DNA from: Paucisalibacillus globulus | GTDB lineage: Bacteria; Bacillota; Bacilli; Bacillales; Amphibacillaceae | DNA: 64,000 bases | Assembly: GCF_900184735.1 (NCBI RefSeq) | Contig: NZ_LT855388.1 | Location: 1 to 64,000 of the forward strand | Reading direction: 5' to 3' | Part shown: positions 1 through 7,800 of the stretch, one piece after another | How the letters are laid out: each line of letters begins with the position of its first letter | Numbering within the stretch: position 1 is the stretch's first letter | Notes under the pieces: generated by a model | What the model was told of the DNA's origin: nothing | Seen by the model: the letters and a program-made list of their open reading frames with translations, nothing else | Databases searched by the model: none | Made by a program: the position numbers and the translations under genes

Positions 1-86
1 TTAGAGACTATGAGGTTGATAGGTCCGAGGTGGAAGCGTGGTGACACGTGGAGCTGACGGATACTAATAGATCGAGGACTTAACTA
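1..86 (+). rRNA. 23S ribosomal RNA, 3' end (partial)
   Basis: The first 86 bases match the highly conserved 3' terminus of bacterial 23S rRNA, including the stretch that ends in ATCGAGGACTTAAC. The gene is cut by the window edge, so only the last part is visible. A 5S gene and tRNAs follow in the same direction, the usual end of a Bacillaceae rrn operon. Confidence 0.95.
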
Positions 87-161
87 ACTTTTTGATTCGT
101 TGTTTACTCTTATTTAGTTTTTAGGGTATAAATTCTTTTTGAATTATATAACCTGTTCATT

Positions 162-278
<117 letters not shown>

Positions 279-398
279 AATTTTTTGTATAAATTTTTGT
301 ATAGATTACTAAAATTTGTACAAATTAATAAGGTCAATAAGTTAGTACATAGTAAGTGGATTAACTTTAAAAAACCTAGATTGAGAATTAATTATTAT

Positions 399-473
399 TC
401 CACAGTAGCTCAGTGGTAGAGCAATCGGCTGTTAACCGATCGGTCGTAGGTTCGAATCCTACCTGTGGAGCCA
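399..473 (+). tRNA. tRNA-Asn (GTT)
   Basis: Full cloverleaf: acceptor TCCACAG pairs with CTGTGGA, anticodon loop CTGTTAAC reads GTT, T-loop TTCGAAT. CCA is encoded. It follows the 5S gene in the rRNA operon. Confidence 0.95.
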
Positions 474-494
474 TTTTTGTGTTTTTATTCATAC

Positions 495-567
495 GCTTCC
501 ATAGCTCAGCAGGTAGAGCACCACCATGGTAAGGTGGGGGTCGCAGGTTCAAATCCTGTTGGAAGCT
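495..567 (+). tRNA. tRNA-Thr (GGT)
   Basis: Acceptor GCTTCCA pairs with TGGAAGC. The anticodon stem CCACC/GGTGG encloses loop ATGGTAA, giving anticodon GGT. CCA is not encoded. It is the last gene before the operon terminator. Confidence 0.92.
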
Positions 568-575
568 CTATTCAT

Positions 576-612
576 AAAAGGGATTGCATAAACTGCAATC
601 CCTTTTATTTTG
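576..612 (+). terminator. rRNA/tRNA operon terminator
   Basis: Stem AAGGGATTGCA pairs with TGCAATCCCTT around a short loop and is followed by a T-rich run, directly after tRNA-Thr. Confidence 0.8.
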
Positions 613-700
613 TTTAATTGACTCAACATGTTTGATACTGCCCAAACATACAAGCATGTCTTTAAATGGGGCTGTTGTCGTATAGTTTGTAGCTATTTAA

Positions 701-980
701 TAGAAACTGTGCGTTAAATAAGGATCTTGGATAGAGCACCATACCCGCTACGGAAATACACTCCGCTTTTACTGCCAGCACAGGGGCGACATCTGTTCGA
801 AAAGACCTCACAGTGTCTACCTTGCCGCGGGCGGCTGGTGAGCCTCCTCGCGCTTACGCACTGCGGGGTCTCACCTATGCCTATCCTCCCGCAGAAAGCG
901 GAGTATTCTGCCGGAGCGGAATCATACCACTATACCCATTTATTTTAGGGAGACTAACAGTGGTTACCACGCAGTTTCTA
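701..980. repeat. GC-rich inverted-repeat (MITE-like) element, copy A
   Basis: A 280-bp block with inverted ends (starts TAGAAACTGTGCG, ends CACGCAGTTTCTA) and a GC-rich core (ACTCCGCTTT, GAGCCTCCTCG, CTGCGGGGTCT, CTCCCGCAG). It is the reverse complement of the block at 58401-58823 over both ends and one core unit. Copy A carries about 55 extra bases after ACTCCGCTTT and lacks most of the second core unit present in the other copy. The short ORFs inside it have no ribosome binding site and look spurious. No transposase is present. Nothing else is evident between 613 and 1137. Confidence 0.8.
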
Positions 981-1151
981 TCTACTATTCGTTAGATTAA
1001 CTATCCAAAAAGGTAACAATCTTTTAGAAGCAGCGTTAAAAAAGCTTAACTTCAAAAATTATGATACTTCATTTTATGATTATAGGTTGCAATTATTTGG
1101 AAACTTAGTTATATTCTATGTGAATTAATTCACATGTGGGGAGGTAATGAG

Positions 1152-1448
1152 ATGAAAGCTGTAATTATCTATTCATTAGGAGAATCCTGGGAAGAAGGCA
1201 AGCCTTTTTGGGAGCAGAAGTTACGACCACATCGAGAGTATTTAGTAAACGTATTGCAAGAAAGGTTAGTATCTGCAGGACCATTTTTGGATCATACCGG
1301 TGGTTTAGTAATAATGGAGGTAGAAAGATTAGAAGACGCTGAATTGGTAGCAAAGAATGACCCTGCAGTAATAGATGGAAGGTTTAATTATCAAGTTCAT
1401 CCTTGGAAACCATTAGAAGGACTCTTTGTAGAAGACAATAAACAATAA
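1152..1448 (+). CDS. YciI-family protein
   Basis: A 98-residue protein with the compact ferredoxin-like YciI fold signature: an N-terminal strand (MKAVIIYSLG), an R-P-H-R-E-Y-L helix carrying the conserved His, and a central SAGPFLDHTGG turn followed by an acidic D-P-A segment. YciI proteins are small and mostly uncharacterised; a few act as dehalogenase-like or muconolactone-isomerase-like enzymes, so the reaction cannot be told from sequence. The ATG at 1152 is chosen because GGGGAGG lies 7 nt upstream; an earlier in-frame ATG at 1134 precedes that site. It stands alone between the GC-rich element and a convergent membrane-protein gene. Confidence 0.8.
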   Translation: MKAVIIYSLGESWEEGKPFWEQKLRPHREYLVNVLQERLVSAGPFLDHTGGLVIMEVERLEDAELVAKNDPAVIDGRFNYQVHPWKPLEGLFVEDNKQ

Positions 1449-1601
1449 GTGATTCTAAGATTTGAGTTCTTAGACGCTTTTTGTATGGTTTCTTAGAGTA
1501 TTTTTCGCTAATAGAAGTTGAACAAGAAATAGATCTATACATCTTAAAATGAGCTTGCCTAGTTTATACAGATGTACAATAGAAAATTAATAGGGAAAGT
1601 A

Positions 1602-1647
1602 AAAGAGTTGAGCGGTGCAGTACCTACACAGCTCAACTCTTTTTATT
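1602..1647 (-). terminator. terminator of the ywaF-like gene (bidirectional)
   Basis: Perfect arms AAGAGTTGAGC and GCTCAACTCTT flank a 20-nt loop. A U-rich tail is available on both strands. The stem overlaps the stop codon of the minus-strand gene. Confidence 0.75.
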
Positions 1648-2364
1648 AACATAATAAGCAAATAGCTTATAGATAGTATATAGAGCAATAAAGACAATTA
1701 ACCCAACTAAGCAGAGGTTAAAATAGTACCAAAAACCATCCCCAAGTAAGTCTAATGGTGTACTTGCTGAAGGTGTTCTCGCAAGGAAAAGAAAGTTTGC
1801 GTCAAAAGTAGGGTTTACAAAAAAGCCGATTATTCCTGCATATATTAAAAGATAAGCGTATGACTCCAATGCCTTCTTAAAGGTAATGGATATGGTGTTG
1901 GAGACAACAAGAAATAAACTACTCCATGATAGGATGATATGGTGGATGAAAAACTGCCAGAAGCGAAAATGAGGATAACCATGCTGCAATTCTGGAGTTA
2001 TAACTGCAAGAAAGGATGGAACAATTCCAATAAAAAAGCTGATTTGTATAAGTTTATGATTTTGTGTAAATAAAGCTAACATGGCTAATATACCAGCAAT
2101 ACTACATAATTGAAACGGCAAAAATTCTGGTGAATTCCATGTACCATTGAGAATTCCCCAAGCTTGATAGCTAAGTTCAGAACAAACTAAAATAATAAAT
2201 AATCCCCATCTGAATGTTTGGGTTAACCTATTTTCCTGTTTAAGCTTTTTGGAGTAGACTAATAGATACCCCATACCGATTAGGTACAATGTGATCATCA
2301 GTGTATGATGCCACCCGAAAATGTTAAAAGCCATAATGCTCTTACTTCCAAACCACTCTCCCAT
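1633..2364 (-). CDS. ywaF: YwaF-family integral membrane protein
   Basis: A polytopic membrane protein of about 243 residues with six to seven hydrophobic helices. It matches the YwaF/TP0381 family as I recall it: an early W-H-H motif (FGWHHT), E-L-S-Y-Q-A-W, P-L-D-L-L-G-D-G-F-W-Y near the C terminus, and a P-F-Q-L-C-S helix. The family's function is unknown; some relatives have been considered transporters. The start is placed at ATG 2364, where GGGGTGAGAT is well spaced upstream; the longer frame begins at a TTG ahead of that site. It runs convergent to the YciI-like gene and is transcribed away from fabI's 3' end. Confidence 0.75.
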   Translation of the reverse strand: MGEWFGSKSIMAFNIFGWHHTLMITLYLIGMGYLLVYSKKLKQENRLTQTFRWGLFIILVCSELSYQAWGILNGTWNSPEFLPFQLCSIAGILAMLALFTQNHKLIQISFFIGIVPSFLAVITPELQHGYPHFRFWQFFIHHIILSWSSLFLVVSNTISITFKKALESYAYLLIYAGIIGFFVNPTFDANFLFLARTPSASTPLDLLGDGFWYYFNLCLVGLIVFIALYTIYKLFAYYVNKKS

Positions 2365-2443
2365 ATATCTCACCCCGTTTGGCAATATAGAAAAAGAACG
2401 CCTACTATAATAGTATATAGTAAGCGTCTAAAATTCTGACTTA

Positions 2444-3220
2444 TTATCCACCCATAATATGGTAGCCTGAATCTACATGTAAAACTTCACCTGTGACCCC
2501 TCTTGAAAGATCGCTCATGAAGAATAGAGTTGCATCTCCTACCTGATCTTGGTCAACATTTTGACGTAATGGAGCTTTCTCTTCTACAATTCCCATCTTT
2601 TCGTTAAAACCAGAAACTCCTTTTGCTGCAAGAGTACGAATAGGTCCTGCTGAAATAGCATTGACACGAATTCCATACTTTCCTACGTCTTCAGCTAAAT
2701 ATCTTACACTCGCTTCAAGTGATGCCTTTGCTACTCCCATTACATTATAATTAGGAATAACTCTTTCTGCGCCTAAATAAGTTTGAGTAACTATGCTACC
2801 GCCTTCGGTCATTAGTTCTTTTGCTGCTTTTGTAACGGCAACCAATGAAAATGCGCTAATATTTTGGGCAAGTAAGAATCCTTCACGTGAAGTATCCGCA
2901 TATTCTCCTTTTAGTTCGTCACGATTAGCAAATGCAATTGCATGAACAAGTCCATGGATTACGCCAACTTTTTCTTTGACTTCGTTAAACGCATTTGTAA
3001 TACTTTCATCATCTGCTACATCGCATGAAACAATTAATTTAGCATCAATATTGTTTTTTTCTAGTAGTTGCGTAAGTTTCTTATAGGATCTTTCTTGTCT
3101 ATTGGTAAAAATGAGGTTTGCTCCTGCCTGGTGAAGTGATTTAGTTACCCCCCAAGCAATACTACGTTCATTGGCTACTCCCATTACAACGATATTTTTA
3201 CCTTTTAATAGTTCTGACAT
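2444..3220 (-). CDS. fabI: enoyl-[acyl-carrier-protein] reductase (NADH), FabI
   Basis: A 258-residue short-chain dehydrogenase fold protein catalysing the last reduction of each fatty-acid elongation cycle in the cytosol. Visible features are the FabI-type cofactor motif GVANERSIAWG near residue 14 and the catalytic Tyr148, Tyr158 and Lys165 (Y-N-V-M-G-V-A-K), matching the spacing in Staphylococcus and Bacillus FabI. The C terminus is H-V-D-S-G-Y-H-I-M-G-G. Length is typical for the family. GGAGG lies 6-7 nt before the ATG. A FapR-type operator sits upstream, consistent with malonyl-CoA-responsive control. It is a single-gene unit. Confidence 0.97.
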   Translation of the reverse strand: MSELLKGKNIVVMGVANERSIAWGVTKSLHQAGANLIFTNRQERSYKKLTQLLEKNNIDAKLIVSCDVADDESITNAFNEVKEKVGVIHGLVHAIAFANRDELKGEYADTSREGFLLAQNISAFSLVAVTKAAKELMTEGGSIVTQTYLGAERVIPNYNVMGVAKASLEASVRYLAEDVGKYGIRVNAISAGPIRTLAAKGVSGFNEKMGIVEEKAPLRQNVDQDQVGDATLFFMSDLSRGVTGEVLHVDSGYHIMGG

Positions 3221-3248
3221 TTCGAACCTCCAATAATTATGATTAACT

Positions 3249-3267
3249 ATTAGTACCTAACTATAAT
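3249..3267. promoter_or_regulatory. FapR-type operator of fabI
   Basis: ATTAGTACCTAACTATAAT lies 29 nt upstream of the fabI start and closely resembles the FapR consensus (ATTAGTACCTRNTCTTAAT as I recall it). FapR represses fatty-acid synthesis genes, including fabI, in B. subtilis. The assignment rests on motif and context. Confidence 0.75.
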
Positions 3268-3451
3268 TTATCATCTTTTTATAAAAAAACCAATCTTTTA
3301 GATAAAATTATTATATAAGGGATATGATAAACCCGATAGTTAATGGGGACATAACAAATATTTTTATAAAAATTTACTTTTCCTCTTTACAAACAACCTA
3401 AATCTGTATATAATAAAATTCGTTGACTGCAAGACAACCTATTAAAAGCAT

Positions 3452-3526
3452 GGCCCGTTGGTCAAGCGGTTAAGACACCGCCCTTTCACGGCGGTAACAC
3501 GGGTTCGAATCCCGTACGGGTCACCA
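3452..3526 (+). tRNA. tRNA-Glu (TTC)
   Basis: Acceptor GGCCCGT pairs with ACGGGTC (one G-U pair). The anticodon loop CTTTCAC reads TTC. CCA is encoded. First gene of the tRNA cluster. Confidence 0.95.
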
Positions 3527-3563
3527 TGTGGAGGATTAGCTCAGCTGGGAGAGCACCTGCCTT

Positions 3564-3776
<213 letters not shown>

Positions 3777-3812
3777 TTTTTTGTATAAAAAAATTTAATA
3801 TGCTAAATATAT

Positions 3813-3896
3813 GGAGGGGTAGCGAAGTGGCTAAACGCGGCGGACTGTAAATCCGCTCCTTCGGGTTCGGCAGTTCGAATCTGCCCCCCTCCACCA
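3813..3896 (+). tRNA. tRNA-Tyr (GTA)
   Basis: A class II tRNA with a long variable arm (CTCCTTCGGG region). The acceptor GGAGGGG pairs with CCCCTCC, and the anticodon loop CTGTAAA reads GTA. CCA is encoded. Confidence 0.93.
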
Positions 3897-3906
3897 TTTA
3901 GATTAT

Positions 3907-3978
3907 TGGGCTATAGCCAAGCGGTAAGGCAACGGGTTTTGGTCCCGTCATTCCCAGGTTCGAATCCTGGTAGCCCAG
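3907..3978 (+). tRNA. tRNA-Gln (TTG)
   Basis: Acceptor TGGGCTA pairs with TAGCCCA. The anticodon stem ACGGG/CCCGT encloses TTTTGGT, giving TTG. CCA is not encoded. Confidence 0.93.
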
Positions 3979-4047
3979 CTTTTTTTATTTTATGGGGAAT
4001 TTCATAGGATGAAGAGAGGCTATGGTCAACAACTGGTAATTAATCAA

Positions 4048-4160
4048 CATGAGCCATTAGCTAGCCGCTTACTTCCGTGGACAAGCTCCTATGTGCAGGC
4101 TTGCGAGGAACATTTCTCCTATGGGAATCTTCCGTGACGAGCACACTTGTCGGTAGAGCA
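4048..4160 (+). other. possible decayed, interrupted tRNA-Lys copy
   Basis: The 308-nt gap 3979-4286 has no ORF. It holds a 15-bp direct repeat of the tRNA-Lys 5' end (CATGAGCCATTAGCT at 4048-4062, again at 4284-4298) and a 12-bp copy of its D-arm (GTCGGTAGAGCA at 4149-4160, again at 4301-4312). In the real gene these pieces are 2 nt apart; here 86 nt separate them. This may be a remnant broken by an insertion, or a partial duplication. TTACTTCC also occurs twice in the insert. Confidence 0.4.
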
Positions 4161-4286
4161 ACGAGCATTACTTCCACCGAATAAGCTACAAGTAACCCCG
4201 AAGAATTCACTTCTATGAATATTCTTAGAGATGCAGGGGTCTTCTTGATGAACGCTCAGGACAACATTAGAATTTCTAGATTACAT

Positions 4287-4359
4287 GAGCCATTAGCTCA
4301 GTCGGTAGAGCATCTGACTTTTAATCAGAGGGTCGTAGGTTCGAATCCTACATGGCTCA
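4287..4359 (+). tRNA. tRNA-Lys (TTT)
   Basis: Acceptor GAGCCAT pairs with ATGGCTC. The anticodon arm TCTGA-CTTTTAA-TCAGA reads TTT. T-loop TTCGAAT. CCA is not encoded. Last gene of the tRNA cluster. Confidence 0.94.
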
Positions 4360-4382
4360 TCATTTATAATAGATCAAATAAA

Positions 4383-4417
4383 AACAAGGTTACATTCCTA
4401 TTGTAACCTTGTTTTTA
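4383..4417 (+). terminator. terminator of the tRNA cluster
   Basis: AACAAGGTTACA pairs with TGTAACCTTGTT around a 6-nt loop, followed by TTTTA. Confidence 0.85.
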
Positions 4418-4510
4418 TTTGCATTTTATACTGTTTTTTAACATAATAGATAGAGTAATTCTATTGAACAAAAATATATATAACTTATTACGATATAAAG
4501 GATGGTTGGT

Positions 4511-5800
4511 ATGGTATCTTCTAGGATTCCTGGTTTTTATAGAAAAACAGTTGAAGAGCGAAGAGAGCTATTGCGAGAGGCTCTTGAATTTGAGGAAGAT
4601 GAATTACGTGTCTTATCTTCACAGGAAGCATTACCAATCGAAACTGCAGATAAAATGATTGAGAATGTTATAGGAACATTCCCACTTCCTTTAGGTTTAG
4701 GATTGAATTTTCTCATAAACGGGAAAGACTATATTATACCGATGGCAGTTGAAGAACCATCGATCGTGGCTTCAGCTAGTCATATTGCAAAGATAGTAAG
4801 AGATGCTGGTGGGTTTAAGACGGAAGCATCAGAAAGAATTATGATTGGTCAAATCCAGGTTGTGGGTTGCAATGACTTTGCATTAGCAAAGCAAACTTTA
4901 ATGGAATCCAAACATGAACTGATAGAAGCTGCAAATGCTGCCTACCCAAGTATTGTAGCTAGAGGTGGAGGAGCGAAGGATTTGGATGTTCGAATCCTTA
5001 ATGACTCTCCTGACTCAGAATATGGGAAAATGCTTGTGTTACATCTATATGTTGATACATGTGATGCAATGGGAGCTAATATCATTAATACAATGGTTGA
5101 ATCACTAGCTCCAATGGTAGAGGATATTGCTTCTGGTAAGGTTTATTTACGGATACTTTCTAATTTTGCTGACCGTTGTGTTGCAAAAGCAACATGTGTA
5201 ATCCCTCCTAAATTACTAGTAACTGGCGAATACTCTGGTGAGGAGGTTCGCGATGGGGTTGTCCATGCTTTTGAATTTGCTGACTCTGACCCTTATCGTG
5301 CTGTAACTCATAATAAAGGTATTATGAATGGGATTGATCCAGTTATTATTGCAACTGGTAATGATTGGCGTGCGGTAGAAGCAGGTGCACATGCCTATGC
5401 TTCGCGATTTGGAAGGTATCGATCGATGACAAAATGGTCTATTGATGATGAAGGAAATTTAGTTGGTGAATTAGAATTACCCATGTCCATCGGAACTGTA
5501 GGTGGTGCAATTCGGGTACACCCAATTTCACAATTAGCGCATAAGATGTTAGGAACGGAATCTGCTTCAGAGCTTGCACAAGTTATTGTAGCAGTTGGAT
5601 TAGCGCAAAATCTTGGTGCTTTAAAAGCTCTAGTAACAGAAGGAATTCAAAAGGGTCATATGGCTCTTCATTCACGATCTGTTGCGATTGCTGCAGGCGC
5701 TACTGGGGAGATGATTGATATTATAGCTGAACAATTAGTCAAATCAAAGGAAATCCGTGTAGGTAAGGCTAAAGAACTGGTGGAACAATATACAAAATGA
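4511..5800 (+). CDS. mvaA: hydroxymethylglutaryl-CoA reductase, class II
   Basis: About 429 residues. It makes mevalonate from HMG-CoA (or runs in reverse) in the cytosol. Class II hallmarks are visible: E-E-P-S-I-V-A-S-A-S (catalytic Glu), the nucleotide-binding D-A-M-G-A-N-I-I-N-T, T-H-N-K-G-I-M-N-G (catalytic Lys), G-N-D-W-R-A-V-E-A-G-A-H (catalytic Asp) and the C-terminal G-H-M-A-L-H-S-R-S (catalytic His). The start is placed at ATG 4511, because AAAGGATGG sits just upstream; ATG 4502 would overlap that site. It heads an operon whose next gene overlaps its stop by 4 nt, so the biosynthetic direction is likely. Confidence 0.93.
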   Translation: MVSSRIPGFYRKTVEERRELLREALEFEEDELRVLSSQEALPIETADKMIENVIGTFPLPLGLGLNFLINGKDYIIPMAVEEPSIVASASHIAKIVRDAGGFKTEASERIMIGQIQVVGCNDFALAKQTLMESKHELIEAANAAYPSIVARGGGAKDLDVRILNDSPDSEYGKMLVLHLYVDTCDAMGANIINTMVESLAPMVEDIASGKVYLRILSNFADRCVAKATCVIPPKLLVTGEYSGEEVRDGVVHAFEFADSDPYRAVTHNKGIMNGIDPVIIATGNDWRAVEAGAHAYASRFGRYRSMTKWSIDDEGNLVGELELPMSIGTVGGAIRVHPISQLAHKMLGTESASELAQVIVAVGLAQNLGALKALVTEGIQKGHMALHSRSVAIAAGATGEMIDIIAEQLVKSKEIRVGKAKELVEQYTK

Positions 5801-6777
5801 GTGCTGAAAAGGTAACTTTAACAGATAACATAAAAACAACTGATAAAAGTGGAATTGGAATTGCCTATAGCAAATTAATTTTAATTGGTGAGCATGCAGT
5901 TGTGCACGGACAACCTGCAATCGCAATCCCTTTTCCGTTAGTCGGTGTAGAATCGGTAATTAAATACAAAACTGGCCCAATTAAATTTGATAGTACTTTC
6001 TATCATGGAGCTATGGATTCTGCGCCACTTGCTTTGGAAGGAATAGTCAATGCTATCCATGCCACTTTAAAATACCTTGGACTTCCAAGTAGGGATATGG
6101 TGATTCAAGTAAAATCATCTATTCCGCCTGGTAAAGGATTAGGGTCAAGTGCCTCGGTAGCAATTGCAATTATTCGTTCATTATTTTCATATGCGAAAGT
6201 GGACTATACAGAAGGAGAGTTATTGCATTTTGCTAATATAGCGGAAAAATTTGCGCATGGTTCTCCAAGTGGAATTGATACACTAACCATAACATCGGAA
6301 TCTCCTGTTTGGTTTGAGAGGGAGAATCCTGTGAGTTATATTAGTCCAGGTGAAGACTTTCATTTTATTGTAGCGGACTCTGGAAGAATTGGGGATACCC
6401 GTTCTGCGGTAGAGTCAGTTGCACATTTACTGAAAAAGGCTCCTAGTAAAATACAATCAAAGATTGAGCGGATTGGTGAACTAACTCACTTAGCTAAACA
6501 TGCTTTAGAGAAAGCTGGAAAGAATTTATTGGGTCAGATGCTGAATGAGGCTCAGAAAGAACTTTCTGCTCTTGGCGTTAGTGATGAGGGATTAGATCGC
6601 TTGATTAACTTTGCTCGTAAAGAAGGAGCCATTGGAGCCAAGCTAACTGGTGGAGGCAATGGTGGTTGTATTATTGCACTTGCAAAAAATGAAATCCATT
6701 CTAGACAACTATCTGAAAAACTGAAAGAGTTTGGTGCTCAAGCAGTTTGGCCTTTCGTATTAAGAAAACAAGATTAA
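5797..6777 (+). CDS. mvaK1: mevalonate kinase
   Basis: A 326-residue GHMP-family kinase phosphorylating mevalonate with ATP. It has the N-terminal K-L-I-L-I-G-E-H-A-V-V-H-G motif typical of mevalonate kinase, the ATP loop P-P-G-K-G-L-G-S-S-A-S near residue 107, a P-S-G-I-D-T segment with the catalytic Asp, and the C-terminal K-L-T-G-G-G-N-G-G motif. The start overlaps the reductase stop (ATGA), suggesting translational coupling. Length is near the bacterial norm. Confidence 0.93.
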   Translation: MSAEKVTLTDNIKTTDKSGIGIAYSKLILIGEHAVVHGQPAIAIPFPLVGVESVIKYKTGPIKFDSTFYHGAMDSAPLALEGIVNAIHATLKYLGLPSRDMVIQVKSSIPPGKGLGSSASVAIAIIRSLFSYAKVDYTEGELLHFANIAEKFAHGSPSGIDTLTITSESPVWFERENPVSYISPGEDFHFIVADSGRIGDTRSAVESVAHLLKKAPSKIQSKIERIGELTHLAKHALEKAGKNLLGQMLNEAQKELSALGVSDEGLDRLINFARKEGAIGAKLTGGGNGGCIIALAKNEIHSRQLSEKLKEFGAQAVWPFVLRKQD

Positions 6778-6807
6778 TGAGAACTGGCTTTTGAAAAGGG
6801 GATCGAC

Positions 6808-7800
6808 ATGAAAGCAACTGCAAAAGCACATACAAATATTGCTTTAATTAAATATTGGGGAAAACGCGATGAAGCTTTAATATTACCAACGAATAATAGC
6901 TTGTCCATAACATTAGATGGCTTTTATACCACGACATCTGTTGAGTTTAATGAGGAATTGACAAAGGATCGGTTCGTACTAAATGAAACGGCAGTCGAAG
7001 GAGAACAATTTCAAAGGGTAACTAAGTTTCTTGATTTAGTTCGAAGCCTTAGTGGGAAAAGGTTATATGCTGAAGTTGCTTCAGTAAATGCAGTACCAAC
7101 AGCTGCAGGGTTTGCTTCTTCCGCATCAGGATTTGCAGCGCTTGCTGCAGCTTCATCTAAGGCTATTGGATTAAATCTAACAGAAACAGAATTATCCCGT
7201 CTTACCAGGCAAGGATCTGGTTCTGCATGTCGATCAATTTATGGTGGATTCGCAGAGTGGCAAAAAGGGGAAGCGGTGGACGGTTCAGATTCCTATGCGG
7301 TCCCTATTGCCCCAAGAGAACATTGGGATATTCGGGTAGCGGCTGTTGTACTTTCCTCCAAAATGAAAAAAGTATCCAGTAGAAGAGGGATGAGACGAAC
7401 TGTAGAAACGTCACCCTTTTTTAATGGTTGGGTAGATAGTATTCCTTACGATTTAGAAGCAATCAAAGAAGGGATTCTTAACAAGGACTTTGTAAAAGTC
7501 GGTGAAATTGCGGAGGCAAATTGCTTAAAAATGCATGCGACAACATTAGGAGCTAACCCGCCATTTACTTATTGGTTAGATACAACACTTTCCGTAATGC
7601 AAACCGTTCAACAATTACGTGATTCTGGAATTCCAGCTTATTTTACAATTGATGCTGGTCCTAATGTTAAGGTTCTTTATTTACCAGAACATGAGGAAAA
7701 GGTACAAGAAACACTTCGTAATATACCTGGTGTCTCTGATGTTAAATTAAGTCGCGTCGGACAAGGAATATCGTATTTAGAGGATGATACATTTGTCTAA
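6808..7800 (+). CDS. mvaD: diphosphomevalonate decarboxylase
   Basis: A 330-residue GHMP protein converting mevalonate diphosphate into isopentenyl diphosphate with ATP, CO2 and phosphate release. The family signature N-I-A-L-I-K-Y-W-G-K-R is at residues 10-20, the A-S-S-A-S-G-F-A-A-L loop is near residue 105, and S-G-S-A-C-R-S precedes the catalytic region. AAAAGGGG lies upstream of the ATG. It sits 30 nt behind mevalonate kinase in the same operon. Confidence 0.95.
   Translation: MKATAKAHTNIALIKYWGKRDEALILPTNNSLSITLDGFYTTTSVEFNEELTKDRFVLNETAVEGEQFQRVTKFLDLVRSLSGKRLYAEVASVNAVPTAAGFASSASGFAALAAASSKAIGLNLTETELSRLTRQGSGSACRSIYGGFAEWQKGEAVDGSDSYAVPIAPREHWDIRVAAVVLSSKMKKVSSRRGMRRTVETSPFFNGWVDSIPYDLEAIKEGILNKDFVKVGEIAEANCLKMHATTLGANPPFTYWLDTTLSVMQTVQQLRDSGIPAYFTIDAGPNVKVLYLPEHEEKVQETLRNIPGVSDVKLSRVGQGISYLEDDTFV

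Noticed and set aside
727..995. Two overlapping short ORFs (73 and 60 codons) near the rRNA operon
   Set aside because: They lie wholly inside the GC-rich inverted-repeat element, lack ribosome binding sites, and their frames are not kept in copy B.
4215..4406. 63-codon ORF over tRNA-Lys
   Set aside because: It overlaps the tRNA and its terminator; no ribosome binding site.
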